Below are positions 31,590 through 33,890 of a DNA stretch of 33,890 nucleotides, piece after piece (position 1 is the first letter of the stretch; each line of letters begins with the position of its first letter). The stretch is from NCBI GenBank assembly GCA_036897485.1, contig JAYMTF010000556.1, forward strand, positions 1 through 33,890, given 5' to 3'. The notes beneath the pieces were generated by a model that did not search any database, was not told the origin of the DNA, and saw only the letters and a list, made by a program, of their open reading frames with translations. Source of the DNA: Pelargonium nanum (lineage: Eukaryota; Streptophyta; Magnoliopsida; Geraniales; Geraniaceae). Made by a program: the position numbers and the translations under genes.

Positions 31590-33890
31590 TTATGCAGCCT
31601 GAGCTTGTCCTTGAGTTTGTGCTCGGGATTTGGTTGCTCCTTCCTTCCATCCTTTTTGACGAGCCCTAGCCTCCCATGTGGCCGTTTGTTTCTTTTGTGC
31701 TTCCAATGCCGCCTCAGCCTTTTCCCTTGCTTCTTCACATGTTTCCATACCCGAGTTGCACTTGTCGGCTTCCTTTTGATATTGGGAAGCCACTTTCTTA
31801 GCCTCAAGCAGTGCCATGTCACCGCGGCGCTGGTTCTCTAGAGCTACAGCTTCCCGTTCCTTCAGTTCTTCAGATAATAGCTCCACAAAGTTCTTTTCAG
31901 TATCTTCACTTACCTCCGGGTCGCGTTTTGCACAGTCTGCATGCCAATTGAACAATAAAGAAAAACATTGGTGGATAGAGAACACCATCAAGCAACGGTT
32001 GAAACTATGCAAACACTTGCTATAATTTCATTTTCTAGCATAAAAATTACTATAAAGTGTGATTGTAAGGAAAGAAACTAACCTGCAAAGGAATTGTTGC
32101 CAAGTCCTGCAAGATATTATAAATAGAAGCTTAAATAAGTAAACTGCTTCACAAATCGAAGAAGTATATAAAAATGAGTAAAAGGAGAAACAGAACAAAA
32201 AAGCAAGTATAGTCTAATTGATCTCAATACACACATAATTGATACATGGAAAATTGGAAGTAATGCACATCATAAGCCTGACAAGACAATGTACATACAA
32301 GAGTCTTAACTACATAAATATATTAGAGCCGGACATGTGAAAATGTAGAGTTAATCATGTCATATATATGCTGTTCAATGGATACCACAGCTTTGATAAA
32401 TGAATCTTTAGTATATGTAGTAAGGTAAGTGCTAGCTATTAGGCTTTTATCACATCAGAAAATGCACGAAAATGACCACTAAGGCCATTATGCAAAAAAG
32501 GCGACAAAAACATAACCAAAGGAAATTCAGTTCCCTGCTCCACTAGAAATTAACTCATCCCTACGTTCAGCTTAGTACTGAAAAGGAACAATGGAACTCT
32601 AACTTGTTGGATCTGCCAAGACATGAAGTTCGGTGAGGTGAACCTCCTACTTATTCATTGGATTGTTCACTCATCTATCGACTTCACTTCTAATTTCACA
32701 ATTAAGATTGGTTTCTTCCATATACCTTCCTGCTGAATTTTCTTATAAGCTATTGGATCCACAAACATAATTTTGAGCTTCTCCCTAACCAACAACCAAC
32801 AGTTAAGCTGCTGAGCAACTGAAAATTGAAACTGCACATACTGTCATACATAATTCGAGGTTTCATAATCATCTGCATATGCCTGAAACATATCATTTTC
32901 CAGTTCAACAAAGCTTATTTGCCACGAACACAAGAATCAAATGACAAAAAATTAATGATCCAAACACCATAAACAGATCCTCAGAGCAAACCAAATCCAG
33001 GTTTCTTGTACTCCTAATCCAAACAATTACCATAAACAAAACAAAACCCATATAACCAAAAGGCTTGATTTTGAAATTTTGATACTCCACACATAGATCT
33101 CCAATTCAGCCACTAGTAAACGAACCACTGCAATTTCTTTTGACAGTGATCTTCCCTAACAGATCACTGCAATTTCTTATAAGCTACTGGATTAGCAACA
33201 ACAAAAAGAAAAGGACCTCATCCACCTTGACAACTTACAGTTAAGCCAAGAAGTAACTGAAATTTCGAGGTTTCATAATCATCTGCATATGTCTGAAACA
33301 TATCATTTCAGTTCAATAATGCTCAACTGCCATAAACACAAGAAACAAATAACTAATAATCCATGATCCAACCATCATAAACAGATCCTCACTGCAAACC
33401 AAATCCAGGGTTCTTGAACTCCTAATCCAAAACAAAACCAGATAACCAAAAGGCTTGGTTTTGAAATTTTGATCCTATACATCTAAATTCCCAGTTCAGC
33501 CACTAATCAACAAACCACAATTCAGAATCTCAAGTACCCACAAAACTCAAACCAAGACCAAACCAACCCAACAAAACAAAAACCCAGAAAACTAAATCAA
33601 AAGGTTTGATTTTGAAAACTCAATCCTCCACACCTAAATTCCCAGTTCAGCCCCTAATCAACAAACCACAATTCAGAATCTCAAGTACCCCAAAACCAAA
33701 TCCAAATCCAAATCAAACCCAACAAACCAAACCAAGAGATCAACTCAGATCTAGACATACAAATCGAAACCAGATCGTGGGTTCGAGAAAGTACCTTCTG
33801 GGAAGGAGATGAGAGGCTGGGCGGAGCAATCGCAGTCGCAGGAGGGACAGGCGGCGGGGGAGCGGCTCCCAGCGGGCCCAACCCCCCAAG
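31590..33890 (-). CDS. ELMO1: DUF1068 (ELMO1/NKS1-type) Golgi protein, 3' part; 5' end outside window
   Basis: Minus strand. Exons: 33795 to beyond 33890, 32083-32106 (24 nt) and 31590-31936. About 154 C-terminal residues are visible. Exon 1 ends with a Cys-rich stretch (CPSCDCDCSAQPLISFPE). The 24-nt exon gives GLGNNSFA, joining in phase to DCAKRDPEVSEDTEKNFVEL, then a charged coiled coil (ALLEAKKVASQYQKEADKCN, METCEEAREKAEAALEAQKK, ARARQKGWKEG). This matches the DUF1068 family, small single-pass Golgi proteins reported as scaffolds of pectin synthesis needed for cell adhesion (ELMO1, At2g32580; NKS1/ELMO4). The N-terminal membrane segment expected upstream is cut off by the window edge. Head-to-tail convergence with CAP-H is as recalled for At2g32580/At2g32590, which favours the ELMO1 ortholog, though paralogs cannot be excluded. 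Intron 1 is 1.69 kb and full of tandem repeats. Confidence 0.88.
32740..33695. repeat. Tandem direct repeats in intron 1 of the DUF1068 gene
   Basis: A unit of about 434 bp starts at 32740 and 33174 (TTCTTATAAGCTAYTGGAT). Within it are shared blocks CGAGGTTTCATAATCATCTG, CATAAACAGATCCTCA, CAAACCAAATCCAGG, AACCAAAAGGCTTG-TTTTGAAATTTTGAT and CAGCCACTARTMAAC. A third partial copy (about 33590-33690) repeats the end, including ACAATTCAGAATCTCAAGTA at 33517 and 33667. The part of the intron from 32107 to 32739 shows nothing notable. Confidence 0.85.

Noticed and set aside
31560-31841. Plus-strand open frame rich in Leu, Ser and Cys
   Set aside because: It is the antisense of the coiled-coil exon of the DUF1068 gene.
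1-33890. CRISPR arrays, phage, operons or prokaryotic defence systems
   Set aside because: The DNA is plant nuclear; the tandem repeats seen are 120-430 bp degenerate intron or flank repeats without spacer structure.

Overview
This is nuclear genomic DNA from a flowering plant, most likely a core eudicot. The evidence is multi-exon genes with GT-AG introns, AT-rich introns and intergenic DNA, plant-only gene families, and plant-type short transposable elements. I found no prokaryotic, viral or organellar gene set. I cannot name the species.

Layout, left to right. (1) 205-5366, plus strand: a complete CERK1/LYK-type LysM receptor kinase in 12 exons, 615 aa, including a 5-nt microexon. (2) 6544-9565, plus: a UFD1-domain protein with C-terminal zinc fingers (PRLI-interacting factor K type), 3 exons, 569 aa, with a tRNA-derived SINE in intron 1. 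(3) 9566-11934: transposon and duplication debris. (4) 11935-13122, plus: an intronless F-box-type gene with an internal Asp-Pro repeat and a weak F-box. (5) about 13660-14390: a broken second copy of the last UFD1-like exon and its 3' flank, so the F-box gene lies between parent and copy. (6) about 14.8-21.5 kb, plus: an OSCA1/CSC1-type osmosensitive calcium channel, 11 coding exons, 768 aa, with a 1.8-kb leader intron made largely of about 150-bp tandem repeats and a small uORF that spans the intron. (7) 22781-25713, plus: a DUF212 acid phosphatase/vanadium haloperoxidase-related membrane protein, 5 exons, 168 aa. (8) 26995-31174, plus: CAP-H, the kleisin of condensin I, 13 exons, 663 aa. 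(9) 31590 to beyond 33890, minus: the 3' part of a DUF1068 (ELMO1-type) Golgi protein gene, convergent with CAP-H.

The genes do not form one pathway. They are housekeeping, immunity/symbiosis and osmosensing genes in conserved microsynteny. From memory, Arabidopsis keeps parts of this order in three places: DUF212-OSCA-CERK1 on chromosome 3, UFD1-like-OSCA on chromosome 4, and ELMO1-CAP-H on chromosome 2. This window joins all three.

The most notable observations are the 5-nt microexon and the symbiosis-type Tyr-Ala-Gln motif in the receptor kinase; intron-1 retention that would give a secreted LysM-only protein; one MITE family in introns of two genes; the SINE with its target-site duplication; the partial UFD1-like duplication; tandem repeats in three 5'-proximal introns; and the spliced uORF. 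I did not find a wholly new biological system. Exon coordinates come from reading splice signals, reading-frame phase and remembered family sequence; no transcript data were available.
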